From Bartonella vinsonii subsp. vinsonii (GTDB taxonomy: Bacteria > Pseudomonadota > Alphaproteobacteria > Rhizobiales > Rhizobiaceae), in contig NZ_CADEAJ010000004.1 in the NCBI RefSeq assembly GCF_902825235.1, positions 1 through 64,000 of the forward strand: a stretch of 64,000 bases of DNA, given 5' to 3'. The position numbers and the translations under genes are program-made. Of the stretch, positions 40,328 through 50,312 are shown piece after piece (position 1 is the first letter of the stretch; each line of letters begins with the position of its first letter). The notes under the pieces were generated by a model. The model ran no database searches. It saw nothing but the letters and a program-made list of their open reading frames with translations, and was not told the origin of the DNA.

Positions 40328-41191
40328 TTAAGTTTCCTCAGAGTTTTCAGGAAAGGTAAAGTTCATATTTTCGGCAATGCTTATGGTGACAGAAGCATTT
40401 TTTACTGTCAACGCAATACCTCTGTCCACAGCATCTTTGACATGGTCAATCCGCATTAAAGCCAAAGCTTCATTTGCAACACATGTTCCCAAACAACCAA
40501 GTATTTTTGTTTCTGCTTCAATGTTGGAACCTGAGGTTAATTCATGCTGACTTTTGACGATTAAAATGCGGCGACGTGCCGCACGACGGTGATGCATTCG
40601 TGAAACCACTTCTTGCCCTATATAGCAGCCTTTATTAAAGGCTAATCCACCAATTTGATCATAATTAATATCATGGGGAAAGACTTTCCCTATTTCATAG
40701 TCTTGACCACTTTCGGCGATTGCATAACGGATACGCAATCGATCCCAATGATGCTTATCTTCTGAAGCAAAAAGGGGTATATTTCCATAGATTCGCATTA
40801 TTTTTTCTTTTTGTGGAAAGCGCTTATCAATAAAAGTTGAATCATACTCTGAGGAAGTTCTTTCAGTGTTCAAAAAAACTGTAACAACTTCTTGTAATGG
40901 TTGTGTAATTTCCACATTCCTGCGCAATTTGTAAAGGAGAAGGCGCTTTTGAAGGGTATCAGCTAAAGAGGCAACAATATCGATTAGATAGCCGTCTTCT
41001 ATTTTCCCGATAAGAAAATCAGCAATAACTTTTCCTTGTGGAGATAAGAGGGCTCCAGGAAAAATTTCTTGTAAGCCGATTTTTTTTACGTCTGTAGTGA
41101 TGAGAGATTGCAGAAAATCTGTTGCTTCTTCGCCTGTAACTTTAATAATGCTACGGTTTTTAAAGCGAATGGTATTTTGTTTTTCAATCAT
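40328..41191 (-). CDS. ygfZ: Folate-binding Fe-S cluster protein YgfZ (GcvT-like)
   Basis: A tetrahydrofolate-dependent factor that supports certain iron-sulfur enzymes. The diagnostic KGCYIGQE motif is present (residues 187-194), with an N-terminal GcvT-like fold (GEEATDFLQSLITTDV, GALLSPQGKVIADFL). The ATG at 41191 is chosen, as the frame further upstream starts only with TTG. It is divergent from pyrC. Confidence 0.88.
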   Translation of the reverse strand: MIEKQNTIRFKNRSIIKVTGEEATDFLQSLITTDVKKIGLQEIFPGALLSPQGKVIADFLIGKIEDGYLIDIVASLADTLQKRLLLYKLRRNVEITQPLQEVVTVFLNTERTSSEYDSTFIDKRFPQKEKIMRIYGNIPLFASEDKHHWDRLRIRYAIAESGQDYEIGKVFPHDINYDQIGGLAFNKGCYIGQEVVSRMHHRRAARRRILIVKSQHELTSGSNIEAETKILGCLGTCVANEALALMRIDHVKDAVDRGIALTVKNASVTISIAENMNFTFPENSEET

Positions 41192-41258
41192 GGTTCTTGC
41201 TTTTCTGCTCAAAGTTACATAATCGATCAAAGAGGGGATATGTAAGAGGAGTACAGCT

Positions 41259-42587
41259 ATGTTTAAAACATTTGATACAATTTTTAAAGGTGCAACACTT
41301 GTAAATCATGATGGAAGTAGCAAGCGTGATATTGGTATTACAAATGGCCGTATTGCTGAAATTGGCGATCTTGCATATGCCTCTGCTGGGGAGGTTATTG
41401 ATTGTACAGGGCTTCATATTTTACCGGGTATCATCGATAGCCAAGTTCATTTTCGGGAGCCGGGCAATGAACATAAAGAAGATTTGGAAAGTGGTTCTTA
41501 TTCTGCGGTGTTAGGAGGAGTTACGGCAGTTTTTGAAATGCCTAATACCAATCCATTAACCACCACGGAAGAAGCTTTGAATGATAAGGTAAAACGCGGA
41601 TTTCACCGGATGCATTGTGATTTTGCATTTTGGGTTGGAGGAACACGTGAAAATGTACATGAATTGGCTGAGTTAGAAAAACTTCCTGGTGCTGCTGGAA
41701 TAAAAGTTTTCATGGGGTCTTCTACTGGTGATCTTTTGGTGGATGATGATGAAAGTGTGCGTCTTATTTTGCAGAATACACGCCGTCGTGCAGCTTTTCA
41801 TTCTGAAGATGAGACAAGGCTTAGAGAGCGTAAAATGTTGCGTATCGAGGGGGATGCATCATCACATCCAGTTTGGCGTGATGAGGTTGCAGCATTGAAA
41901 TGTACACAACGTTTAGTAAAAATTGCGCATGAAACAAAGTCGCGCATCCACGTGTTACATCTTTCTACAGCAGAAGAAATTGAGTTTTTAAAACATCATA
42001 AGGATGTTGCAACAATTGAAGTTACGCAGCATCATTTGACTTTAACCTCTGATGATTATGAGCGTTTTGGTACATTGATTCAAATGAATCCACCAATTCG
42101 CGAAAGTCGACACTGTGAATCTCTCTGGTATGGTGTTCAGCAGGGTATTGTTGATGTGTTAGGTTCTGATCATGCTCCTCATACGCTTGAAGAAAAGCGC
42201 AAATCTTATCCTGCATCACCTTCAGGGATGACAGGAGTGCAAACAACAGCGGCAATTATGCTAACACATGTAAATGCAGGAAAGATATCCCTTGAACGTT
42301 TTGTCGATCTCACGTCACATGGCCCTAGTCGTGTTTTTGGTATAAGCTGTAAAGGGCGCCTTGCTGTTGGATATGATGCTGACTTGACCATTGTTGATCT
42401 TAAGCGAGAAGAAGTTATTACCGATGCTTTGATTGGTTCACGCGCAGGTTGGACACCTTATGATGGTAAAAAGGTTAAGGGCTGGCCTGTTGGAACCATT
42501 ATTCGAGGGATATGTGTTATGTGGGAAGGCGAAATCGTAACCCCTTCGCAAGGTGAACCTGTTAAATTTATAGAAGCTCTGGTGTAA
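41259..42587 (+). CDS. pyrC: Dihydroorotase PyrC (class I), with Gln in the HxH metal motif
   Basis: Closes the dihydroorotate ring in pyrimidine synthesis. It is a 442-residue amidohydrolase. The usual HxH reads QVHFREPG, so the first metal ligand is Gln62 with His64 normal. The bridging Lys149 (GIKVFMGSS), His181 (AAFHSEDE), His234 (HVLHLSTAEE) and Asp304 (LGSDHAPHT) are all present, which argues for an active enzyme with an altered site. A strong GAGGAG-type ribosome site precedes the start. Confidence 0.92.
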   Translation: MFKTFDTIFKGATLVNHDGSSKRDIGITNGRIAEIGDLAYASAGEVIDCTGLHILPGIIDSQVHFREPGNEHKEDLESGSYSAVLGGVTAVFEMPNTNPLTTTEEALNDKVKRGFHRMHCDFAFWVGGTRENVHELAELEKLPGAAGIKVFMGSSTGDLLVDDDESVRLILQNTRRRAAFHSEDETRLRERKMLRIEGDASSHPVWRDEVAALKCTQRLVKIAHETKSRIHVLHLSTAEEIEFLKHHKDVATIEVTQHHLTLTSDDYERFGTLIQMNPPIRESRHCESLWYGVQQGIVDVLGSDHAPHTLEEKRKSYPASPSGMTGVQTTAAIMLTHVNAGKISLERFVDLTSHGPSRVFGISCKGRLAVGYDADLTIVDLKREEVITDALIGSRAGWTPYDGKKVKGWPVGTIIRGICVMWEGEIVTPSQGEPVKFIEALV

Positions 42588-42700
42588 CCAGATAAAACAG
42601 ATGGGGTTTATGGAATGACTTACTCTGTGAGAAGACGCTTGTTGTGGTTTTGTCATAGGAAAATAAAAATATATTGAGGGTTTAGGAATTTTTGTACAGG

Positions 42701-42729
42701 TTAATTATTATAATATTAATTATTATAAT
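42701..42729. repeat. Tandem 15-bp AT repeat over a stop codon
   Basis: TTAATTATTATAAT occurs twice in tandem with a 15-base period. The second copy encodes the last two residues (Asn-Asn) and stop codon of the minus-strand gene at 42716. The first copy lies just beyond it. Confidence 0.8.
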
Positions 42730-43084
42730 GCGTGAGAAGGTTTTCAGATAAAGCTCTTCCTTCCTTAATATATCTTTGATTTGCTTCAATTGCTGATTGT
42801 GTACAATGATGATAATTTTCTGAAAAAGCACGGTACGCTTCATTAAATGCTTCATAAAAATAAGCACGTCTTTGTGGCATGGGTTTTTCTGCCTCAATCA
42901 GTGCACTCATGTAGTTATACCATTGGTTTGTGGGAGTACTACAAAGATTTTGTAAGTAATGGAGGGATCCCAAAATTTCTGATAGTCGTAGTAATTTCGT
43001 CTCATAGGGTGGCGATTGTTGCGCAAAAGTTGATGTTAACGCTAAAAAAAATATAAAAAAAACAATTTTTATCAGATTACGCAT
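42716..43084 (-). CDS. Small secreted protein, TIGR02301-like
   Basis: A 122-residue protein with a signal peptide ending near AQQ (residue 22). The mature part has LLRLSEILGSLHYLQNLC, WYNYMSALIEAE, RRAYFYEAFNEAYRAF and a second Cys in HHCTQSAIEANQRY. This matches the TIGR02301 family of unknown function found in rhizobia and relatives. The two Cys (about positions 48 and 98) may form a disulfide in the periplasm. AAGGA lies about ten bases before the start. It is a single gene convergent with pyrC. Confidence 0.7.
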   Translation of the reverse strand: MRNLIKIVFFIFFLALTSTFAQQSPPYETKLLRLSEILGSLHYLQNLCSTPTNQWYNYMSALIEAEKPMPQRRAYFYEAFNEAYRAFSENYHHCTQSAIEANQRYIKEGRALSENLLTHYNN

Positions 43085-43597
43085 TGTTTATTGTTCCTTT
43101 TTAATAAAGCTTTGTAGATTACAATCGCGGATAAAATGGCTTTGTCATAGAATATAGGTTACAATGTAAAGACAAAAATGGTTTGCACATCATTACCAAG
43201 AGCGGGCATGTTATAAAATTTAGGGCATGAAAGGGAGTAAGGAAAGCATCATGAAGATATTGAAATTTTGACGAAGCTTTGTGTCGTTAAAAATTTCAGA
43301 TTTTTGTATGCAATCTGTTTTTCGTATGATTTTCGCTGTATAGCGTGTTCTAGATTTTCTTCTAGAGCGGTTTTCTCATCAAAAAAATAGAGTTTTTATT
43401 AATAGGCCGCTTTAATCCTATCCAATAGAGTAGATTGTTTTTTGACAAATGATGGGTACAGACTCAATGAGATAGGCTCACTGTGAGAATTTTAGATAAG
43501 ATATACGAAAGTTTTAACTTAAAGCCACATAATGCAATGATTTTGAATAAAATTCACTTTGAAAAGCGGCGAATAATATCATTTAACGGAGTATAAT
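43085..43597. other. Non-coding region upstream of cysS with a tiny ORF and a hairpin
   Basis: The stretch holds a six-codon frame with a strong ribosome site (43251-43271) overlapping a terminator-like hairpin (43262-43306). Downstream, imperfect inverted sequences around 43362-43373 (TCTAGA twice) and AGCGG/CCGCT arms near 43367 and 43404 are seen. No full gene is visible. Confidence 0.45.
43262..43306 (+). terminator. Orphan terminator-like hairpin upstream of cysS
   Basis: GAAATTTT-g-ACGA pairs with TCGT-ta-AAAATTTC around a 9-base loop, followed by AGATTTTTG. It stands about 300 bases before cysS and is not at the end of any recognised gene. It overlaps the stop codon of the tiny ORF at 43251-43271. 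Confidence 0.5.
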
Positions 43598-45103
43598 ATG
43601 AAAGAGTTGCGTTTTTATAACACGCTGACACGTAAAAAAGAAATTTTTACACCGATAGATGCAACGAGAGTACGTCTTTATGTTTGTGGTCCAACAGTTT
43701 ACGATTACGCCCATATAGGTAACGCACGCCCAGTCATTGTTTTTGATATATTATTTCGTTTATTGCGTCAGATTTATGGTAAAGATCACGTTATATACGC
43801 CCGTAATATTACAGATGTAGATGATAAAATTAATGCACGAGCAGCTTACGAATATCCAGAGCTAGCACTTAACGAAGCTATTCGCCGATTGACGGAGCGT
43901 ACCTATTCTCAATTTCAACAAGATACACTAGCACTTGGTTGTTTATTGCCAACCAGTCAACCGCGTGCAACGGATCATTTAGAAGAGATGCGCTCTTTGA
44001 TTGAACGGTTGCTTAAAAAAGGACACGCTTATATAGCAGAAAATCATATATTATTTTCTGTAAGCAGCATAAAAAAACATCCTCGTTATGGGGCATTTGC
44101 AAAACGCTCCTTAGAAGAGATGAGAGCGGGGGCGCGTATTGATGTTGCTACTTATAAAAGAGAAGAAATGGATTTTGTTTTATGGAAACCTTCTGCGGAA
44201 GGGGAACCAGGTTGGAAATCACCAGCAGGAATTCCTGTTTTAGGTCGTCCAGGATGGCATATTGAATGTTCTGCAATGTCAATGGCAAAATTGTTAGAAC
44301 CCTATGGCGGGGGTTTAAGCTGTGCTGATCCGACAGCAAATATTTTTGATATTCACGGTGGTGGACTTGATTTGATTTTTCCTCATCATGAGAATGAGAT
44401 TGCACAAAGTTGTTCGGCTTTTGGAACTGAGCGAATGGCTAATATTTGGATGCATAATGGTTTTTTGCAGGTTGAAGGCCAAAAGATGTCTAAAAGCCTC
44501 GGCAATTTTATTACTATTCGTTCTGTTTTAGAGAATGATTTTTTTGATTATAATGATGTTTTAACAAATGAAATGAAGCAAAATTGGGCGGGTTTATCTG
44601 CACGTTTTTCGATGTTACAAACGCATTATCGTGAACCGTTAAATTGGACAGCTCAGCGTTTAGTACACTCTAGTAACGAACTGTATCGTTGGTATGAATT
44701 GCTTCGTAGAGAAAGTGCTTATGTGGAGGAGAATGAAATTCTTGATGACTCTCTGATAAACGTATTAAGTGATGATCTAAACACGCCGAATGCCTTTGCT
44801 CTTTTACGACAATTTTATAAAAGAAGCGATGCTGTAGCGCTAGCAAATGGGATGAATTTATTTGGGCTCTTACGCCAAGAGTGGGTTAGAGATGGAGAGT
44901 GCCCATTATTTATGAGAAAAGCTTCTCTTGATTCAAAATTTATCGATCAACGTATTGCCGAAAGGTCACGACTTATCCATAATAAAGAGTGGGCAGCTGC
45001 GGATACAATTCGTGATGAGCTTGCAGCCGATGGGGTTATTTTAAGAGACGAAAAAGATCCACAGACTGGCGAGCGTATAACAGTGTGGGAAATAAAGCGA
45101 TGA
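43598..45103 (+). CDS. cysS: Cysteinyl-tRNA synthetase CysS
   Basis: Charges tRNA-Cys. The 501 residues include Cys30 and the HIGN motif (39-42) in [13 protein letters not shown], the zinc-site WHIECSAM, the HHENEIAQS segment and KMSKSLGN. The start is preceded by AACGGAG. The gene stands alone after a 500-base non-coding region and is followed 41 bases later by the DUF421 gene. Confidence 0.96.
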   Translation: MKELRFYNTLTRKKEIFTPIDATRVRLYVCGPTVYDYAHIGNARPVIVFDILFRLLRQIYGKDHVIYARNITDVDDKINARAAYEYPELALNEAIRRLTERTYSQFQQDTLALGCLLPTSQPRATDHLEEMRSLIERLLKKGHAYIAENHILFSVSSIKKHPRYGAFAKRSLEEMRAGARIDVATYKREEMDFVLWKPSAEGEPGWKSPAGIPVLGRPGWHIECSAMSMAKLLEPYGGGLSCADPTANIFDIHGGGLDLIFPHHENEIAQSCSAFGTERMANIWMHNGFLQVEGQKMSKSLGNFITIRSVLENDFFDYNDVLTNEMKQNWAGLSARFSMLQTHYREPLNWTAQRLVHSSNELYRWYELLRRESAYVEENEILDDSLINVLSDDLNTPNAFALLRQFYKRSDAVALANGMNLFGLLRQEWVRDGECPLFMRKASLDSKFIDQRIAERSRLIHNKEWAAADTIRDELAADGVILRDEKDPQTGERITVWEIKR

Positions 45104-45144
45104 TAATTTGCCTACTCCAGCAGCTTTCATAGAAAAGGGAGAAT

Positions 45145-45819
45145 ATGATGGAATTTGTGTATAGTTATGGATATGTCGCACTTAAGCTGGCTGTAGGTCT
45201 TGTTGCCTTTCTCTTAATTTTAAGAACAACCGGTCGTGGTAGTCTTAGTCAAATGACACCCGTTGATTTGGTTAGCAATTTTGTAATGGGGGGTATTCTT
45301 GGAGGGGTGATTTATAATCCCAATATTAGTATTGTTCAATTATTGGTTGTTTTATGTATTTGGCAAGCCTTGGTTACATCTCTTAATTTTTTTGCACGCT
45401 ATTCAGTTTTTTTTCATCGTCTTGTTGCAGGACAGAATGTCGCATTAGTTTTGGATGGTATATTTCAAATAGATAAGATTAAGAATTTGGGTATCACCGT
45501 CAATGATTTGATTACAATGTTGCGCATTAAAGGCTGTAGTTTACATGAAGCTGCTTTTGTTCATTTAGAAACTAATGGTGATTGTTCTGTTGTTAAAAAG
45601 GAAGAAGGTAAGAAGTCCATTATTTTAGTACAAAATGGCGAAGTTTTCGATAAAGGTCTTAAAGAGATTGGCAAATCAAAGACATGGCTTCAAGCAGAAT
45701 TGAAAAAAAAACGTGCAAAGGTTGAGAATTTATTTGCGGCAGAATGGTATGAGAATACAGACCAAAATAATAAACCTTATAGTGGATTATTTCTTGTCCC
45801 TTTTTCAAAAACAGTCTAA
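45145..45819 (+). CDS. DUF421 inner-membrane protein (YcaP/YetF-like)
   Basis: A 224-residue protein with three membrane helices in the first 85 residues. TGRGSLSQMTPVDLVSNFVMGGILGGVI (seen as MTPVDLVSNFVMG) is the diagnostic DUF421 segment. The cytosolic domain has GITVNDLITMLRIKGC and the following AAFVHLETNGDCSVVKKE strand. Function is unknown in this group; Bacillus YetF-type proteins have been linked to spore lipid transport. A second ATG lies one codon in (45148). Confidence 0.82.
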   Translation: MMEFVYSYGYVALKLAVGLVAFLLILRTTGRGSLSQMTPVDLVSNFVMGGILGGVIYNPNISIVQLLVVLCIWQALVTSLNFFARYSVFFHRLVAGQNVALVLDGIFQIDKIKNLGITVNDLITMLRIKGCSLHEAAFVHLETNGDCSVVKKEEGKKSIILVQNGEVFDKGLKEIGKSKTWLQAELKKKRAKVENLFAAEWYENTDQNNKPYSGLFLVPFSKTV

Positions 45820-45934
45820 CTTTAAGTGCTAATACGTATATTTACAAGAAGCATATGGCAAGTAGATAGAAACTGTAGTGGCTACAGGGGATATTATCGT
45901 GCTTTTGAGTGGATGATAAAGAAATAAGTGCTTT

Positions 45935-47818
45935 ATGAAACAGAATGAAATGATAAAAACCGTATCGTCAGATACAGGGCAGACTTTGCGTACACTCTAC
46001 AATTTATGGCCTTATATGTGGCCAACAGATCGACGCGATCTGAAAATGCGTGTTCTATGGGCGATATTTTATCTTGTTTTAGCCAAGCTGTTTCTCATAT
46101 CTGTACCGTATTTCTTTAAATATGCTACGGATACTCTTGATGTAAGCTCTAAATTCTCTATGTGGACGTCATCCAGTTGCGTCATTCCTCTTATGCTCGT
46201 CTTGGCATATAATGTTGCACGTATTGTTCAAACTGCATTAAATCAATTACGTGATTCTCTATTTGCAACAGTTGGTCAACATGCTATCCGCCAATTAGCT
46301 TATAAGACCTTCATGCATGTTCATGAATTATCTTTGCGATTTCATTTGGAAAGGCGAACAGGTGGTCTTTCTCGTGTGATTGAGCGCGGGACAAAAGGAA
46401 TTGAAGCCATTGTTCGATTTTCAATTCTGAACACAGTACCAACGGTTTTAGAATTTATTTTGACAGCATTTGTATTTTATATAAACTATGGATGGCATTA
46501 TTTATTCATAGTTGTCATCATGGTGGGGCTATATACTTGGTTTACAATTAAGGCAAGTGATTGGCGCATTCGTATTCGGCAGAACATGAATATGGCAGAT
46601 ACCGAAGCCAATACGCGTGCTGTTGATTCTCTTTTGAATTTTGAAACAGTCAAATATTTTTGTAATGAAACTCTAGAAGCACGTCGCTTTGATTCTTCTA
46701 TGGAAAATTATGAAAAAGCAGCAACGAAAATTTGGACATCCTTAAGCTGGCTTAATTTTGGTCAGGCTCTTATTTTTGGTATTGGAATGACTATTCTGAT
46801 GGTAATGTCAGCTTACGAAGTCTTTCATAATACACAAACTTTGGGGGATTTTGTTTTTATTAATGCGCTTTTAATACAGCTCTCTATTCCGCTGAATTTT
46901 ATTGGTTCCATTTATCGTGATGTGCGACAAGGATTAACTGATATTGAAGCCATGTTTGATCTTTTAGACGTTCAGCAGGAGATTGTTGATAAATCAGATG
47001 CTAAACCATTGGTGGTGCATGACGGTACCCTTCGGTTTCATCAGGTAAAATTTTCCTATGATCCAGCTCGCCCAATTCTCAAAGACATTAATTTTGAAGT
47101 CCCTGGAGGCAAAACAGTTGCAATTGTTGGTCCATCAGGTGCTGGTAAGTCAACTATTTCTCGATTACTTTTTCGTTTTTACGATGTTGATGCAGGTTCT
47201 ATCACAATTGATGGACAAGATATCCGTGATGTAACGCAAAAAAGTTTACGTGAAGCTATCGGTATGGTACCGCAGGATACGGTGTTATTTAACGATACAA
47301 TTGCATATAATATTTGCTATGGGCGTCCAACTGCTACAGAGGAAGAGATGCGCAAAGCTGCTGAAATGGCACAGATATCAAAATTTATTGAGATGCTTCC
47401 AGAAGGCTTTCAGTCTACGGTAGGTGAGCGTGGACTTAAATTATCAGGTGGTGAAAAACAACGTGTAGCTATTGCGCGGACATTGTTGAAAGCTCCTCCC
47501 CTTCTTATTCTGGATGAAGCAACAGCGGCTCTAGATACGGCAACAGAACAGGAAATTCAACAAGCACTGGATATCGTAAGCCGTGGGCGTACGACATTGA
47601 TCATTGCTCATCGTCTTTCTACTGTTGTCAATGCTGATGAAATTTTGGTTCTTAAAAATGGCCGTATTATTGAAAACGGGACGCATGTACAGCTTTTACG
47701 GAAGAAAGGTCTTTATGCTTCAATGTGGAATAAGCAGCTTGAAGCATCGCAAGCTGAAGAGAAATTACGTAAAATGCGTGAAGAAGATGAGATAGGCGTT
47801 GTTAATCGTAAAAAATAA
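45935..47818 (+). CDS. Atm1-type ABC exporter (fused membrane and ATPase domains)
   Basis: A 627-residue half-transporter that works as a homodimer in the inner membrane. Six membrane helices (about 40-330) carry the LNFETVKYFCNE segment (234-245) that marks the Atm1/ABCB7/HMT1 branch. The ATPase domain has GPSGAGKST (399-407), LSGGEKQR and LLILDEAT. Atm1 proteins export glutathione-linked sulfur or metal conjugates; bacterial ones are tied to heavy-metal tolerance. The substrate here is inferred from family only. No partner gene is adjacent. Confidence 0.9.
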   Translation: MKQNEMIKTVSSDTGQTLRTLYNLWPYMWPTDRRDLKMRVLWAIFYLVLAKLFLISVPYFFKYATDTLDVSSKFSMWTSSSCVIPLMLVLAYNVARIVQTALNQLRDSLFATVGQHAIRQLAYKTFMHVHELSLRFHLERRTGGLSRVIERGTKGIEAIVRFSILNTVPTVLEFILTAFVFYINYGWHYLFIVVIMVGLYTWFTIKASDWRIRIRQNMNMADTEANTRAVDSLLNFETVKYFCNETLEARRFDSSMENYEKAATKIWTSLSWLNFGQALIFGIGMTILMVMSAYEVFHNTQTLGDFVFINALLIQLSIPLNFIGSIYRDVRQGLTDIEAMFDLLDVQQEIVDKSDAKPLVVHDGTLRFHQVKFSYDPARPILKDINFEVPGGKTVAIVGPSGAGKSTISRLLFRFYDVDAGSITIDGQDIRDVTQKSLREAIGMVPQDTVLFNDTIAYNICYGRPTATEEEMRKAAEMAQISKFIEMLPEGFQSTVGERGLKLSGGEKQRVAIARTLLKAPPLLILDEATAALDTATEQEIQQALDIVSRGRTTLIIAHRLSTVVNADEILVLKNGRIIENGTHVQLLRKKGLYASMWNKQLEASQAEEKLRKMREEDEIGVVNRKK

Positions 47819-47934
47819 GCTGTGCAAATGTTATCTATAACTTTATATGGGGTGGTTGATTAGGTACACAAAAGGGCAAAAAGGAACAAAAAAATTTATA
47901 CCTTGTTAAGGTTATACTATGAATAGGAAATTAT

Positions 47935-48633
47935 ATGAGTATTCTACAATCTATCCATAATAGCTTTGTGTCGATTCATAAAGAGGGTTATCCCTTTATT
48001 GTGGCATTTTTTATTATTTCGCTCATTCTTGGTTGGATGTGGAATCCGTTGTTTTGGTGTGGTCTCATTCTTACTGTATGGTGTATATATTTTTTCCGTG
48101 ATCCAGATCGTGTGGTCCCTTTAAATTCAAATTTGGTTATATCCCCGGCTGATGGGCGTATCTCATTCGTTGAACCGTGTGTTCCACCTGAAGAATTGGG
48201 ATTAGGTCAAGAAGAAATGATCCGTGTTTCCGTATTTATGGATATTTTTTCATGCCACATCAACCGTATTCCCATAAGTGGAACAGTAGAATCTATAGTT
48301 TATCGCCCAGGGCGCTTTACCAATGCTGAGCTTGATAAGGCGAGTCAGTTTAATGAACGTAATGGGATGGTGATTGATAGCAAACATGGTAAAATTGGTA
48401 TGGTGCAGATAGCTGGGTTGCTCGCTCGCCGGATTGTTTGTTGGTCAAAAGAAAATGATTCTGTGACTGCTGGAGAACGATTTGGGTTAATTCGTTTTGG
48501 TTCTCGCCTTGATATTTATATACCAACTGGAGTGCAAATGCGTGTTGCAGTTGGGCAAACAGCAATTGCTGGAGAAACGGTTTTAGGTTCTTTTGATGAT
48601 CAGAGTGAAACAACTGGTTTTAGATTTGATTAG
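47935..48633 (+). CDS. psd: Phosphatidylserine decarboxylase Psd (short form)
   Basis: Makes phosphatidylethanolamine. The proenzyme has 232 residues with an N-terminal membrane segment (about 20-52), [24 protein letters not shown] and a Gly189-Ser190 self-cleavage site in IRFGSRLDI that produces the pyruvoyl group. The short, GS-cleaved form is the one usual in alphaproteobacteria. PssA follows after nine bases, so the two enzymes of the pathway are co-transcribed. Confidence 0.94.
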   Translation: MSILQSIHNSFVSIHKEGYPFIVAFFIISLILGWMWNPLFWCGLILTVWCIYFFRDPDRVVPLNSNLVISPADGRISFVEPCVPPEELGLGQEEMIRVSVFMDIFSCHINRIPISGTVESIVYRPGRFTNAELDKASQFNERNGMVIDSKHGKIGMVQIAGLLARRIVCWSKENDSVTAGERFGLIRFGSRLDIYIPTGVQMRVAVGQTAIAGETVLGSFDDQSETTGFRFD

Positions 48634-48641
48634 GATGAACA

Positions 48642-49481
48642 ATGAAAATTTTTTCACTCTTTTCTTCATTTAATCCTGATGGGCAGCAGGATGACGGCGC
48701 AAATCGGTGGCGTTCACCTACACCGATGCGATATGTTATTCCCAATATTATCACTATTTTGGCAATTTGCGCAGGGATGAGCAGTATTCGTTTGGCTTTC
48801 GAGCATCGCTATGAGGCTGCTATTTTAATGGTGCTTTTGGCAGCAATTCTAGATGGTGCTGATGGCCGTATCGCCCGTTTGATGGATGGCAGTTCATCTT
48901 TTGGAGCACAGATGGATTCTCTTGCTGATGTGGTCAATTTTGGTGTCGCACCTGCGCTTATTGTTTATTCTTTTGTTTTAGAACAAGCACACCAAGTCGG
49001 TTGGGTGGCGGCACTTGTCTATTGTGTTGCTTGTTGTTTGCGATTAGCGCGTTTTAATGTGATGTTGGATAACAAGGACATACCAAAATGGCAGGGGAAT
49101 TATTTTGTTGGTGTTCCAGCACCAGCAGGGGCGTTACTGCTTTTATTACCTATGTATTTAGGAGCTCTTGGTTTGGTACCAAGTTGGAGTTGGGCATTAT
49201 TTTTTAGCCTTTATACTGTGGTCATTGCTTTTCTTTTGGTCAGCCGTTTACCAGTATGGAATGCAAAAACAATTGATCAAAATTTGAGGCGTGATATCGT
49301 TGTACCGTGCATGCTGGGTATTGTTATTTATGTAGGTTTTCTTGCCACTTATACGTGGTATACATTATTGGTTACAGCTGTTTGCTATATGATTTTCCTC
49401 CCCTGTAGTGTTATTGCCTATAATAAACGCGCTATTTTGGAAGAAAAAAAAACCAATGCTGAAAAGTGCCAAGAATCATAG
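48642..49481 (+). CDS. pssA: CDP-diacylglycerol--serine O-phosphatidyltransferase PssA
   Basis: Makes phosphatidylserine, the substrate of Psd just upstream. The CDP-alcohol phosphotransferase motif runs from Asp71 to about Asp96 (DGADGRIARLMDG, then GAQMDSLAD). Eight or so hydrophobic segments follow, as in the type-II integral enzymes. Its 279 residues are typical. AGGATGA precedes the start. Confidence 0.94.
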   Translation: MKIFSLFSSFNPDGQQDDGANRWRSPTPMRYVIPNIITILAICAGMSSIRLAFEHRYEAAILMVLLAAILDGADGRIARLMDGSSSFGAQMDSLADVVNFGVAPALIVYSFVLEQAHQVGWVAALVYCVACCLRLARFNVMLDNKDIPKWQGNYFVGVPAPAGALLLLLPMYLGALGLVPSWSWALFFSLYTVVIAFLLVSRLPVWNAKTIDQNLRRDIVVPCMLGIVIYVGFLATYTWYTLLVTAVCYMIFLPCSVIAYNKRAILEEKKTNAEKCQES

Positions 49482-49559
49482 AGTTTTATAGTTTGGGAAA
49501 GAAGAGTAGAAACAGAGAAAAATTTCCATTTAGGTTGGTTATTTCTATTTTTTCTATAA

Positions 49560-50312
49560 TCAGTCAGGTGCATGATAATCCGTAAACCGATTTTTACGGA
49601 CGTTAAAAAGTTTTCCTGTTTCTTTTAAATCAGGTGAGGATAAATGTGCTATCTTTGCTGCAACTTCTTGTGGTGAAGGGAGTGTTTGAGGATCTTCACT
49701 AGGCATGGCTTGTGCTCGCATAGCAGTCCGTGTTGCACCGGGGTCAACACAATTAATCTTGATAGGGGTTTGTTTGAGTTCTTCTGCCCAGCAGCGAGCA
49801 ATGATTTCTAAAGCCGCTTTAGAGGCTGCATAAGGTCCCCAGAAAGCACGTGCAACATGAGCAACACTTGAGGATAATAGAATCGCTCGTCCAGCATCAG
49901 ATTTACGTAATAAAGGTTCTACGGCTTTCATTAAGCGCCATTGGCTGATGAGGTTTATTTGCAAAACATCTTCAAAGACTGTGTTCTCTATATGAGCTAC
50001 TGGTGAGAGCATACCAAGAATTCCTGCACTTGCAACCATAATGTCGAGCTTTTTCCAGCGTTTAGCAATTGAAACACTCAGAGTATCAATGTTTTCCATA
50101 TGATGTAAGTCAAGTGGGACGAGTGTTGCACATGCACCTTTTTCTCGGATTTTGTTGTCAAGCTCAGTAAGACCACTCACTGTTCGTGCAAGGGCGATAA
50201 TGTGAGCACCACGTTTCGCAAGCTCTAACGCTAAATGGTAGCCAATACCTTTTGAGGCACCGGTAACAAGTGCAACACGACCAGAGAGACTAAAATCAAA
50301 TTGTGTCATCAT
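49560..50312 (-). CDS. Short-chain dehydrogenase/reductase of unknown substrate
   Basis: A 250-residue SDR. The NAD(P) site is TGASKGIG (17-24), the structural motif is ASAG (94-97), and the catalytic triad is Ser148, Tyr161 and Lys165 (YAASK). A basic residue after TGAS suggests NADP use. Its start overlaps the purF stop by one base (TAATG), so translation is coupled to purF. Nothing in the protein reveals the substrate, and the purF link may be only positional. Confidence 0.85.
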   Translation of the reverse strand: MMTQFDFSLSGRVALVTGASKGIGYHLALELAKRGAHIIALARTVSGLTELDNKIREKGACATLVPLDLHHMENIDTLSVSIAKRWKKLDIMVASAGILGMLSPVAHIENTVFEDVLQINLISQWRLMKAVEPLLRKSDAGRAILLSSSVAHVARAFWGPYAASKAALEIIARCWAEELKQTPIKINCVDPGATRTAMRAQAMPSEDPQTLPSPQEVAAKIAHLSSPDLKETGKLFNVRKNRFTDYHAPD

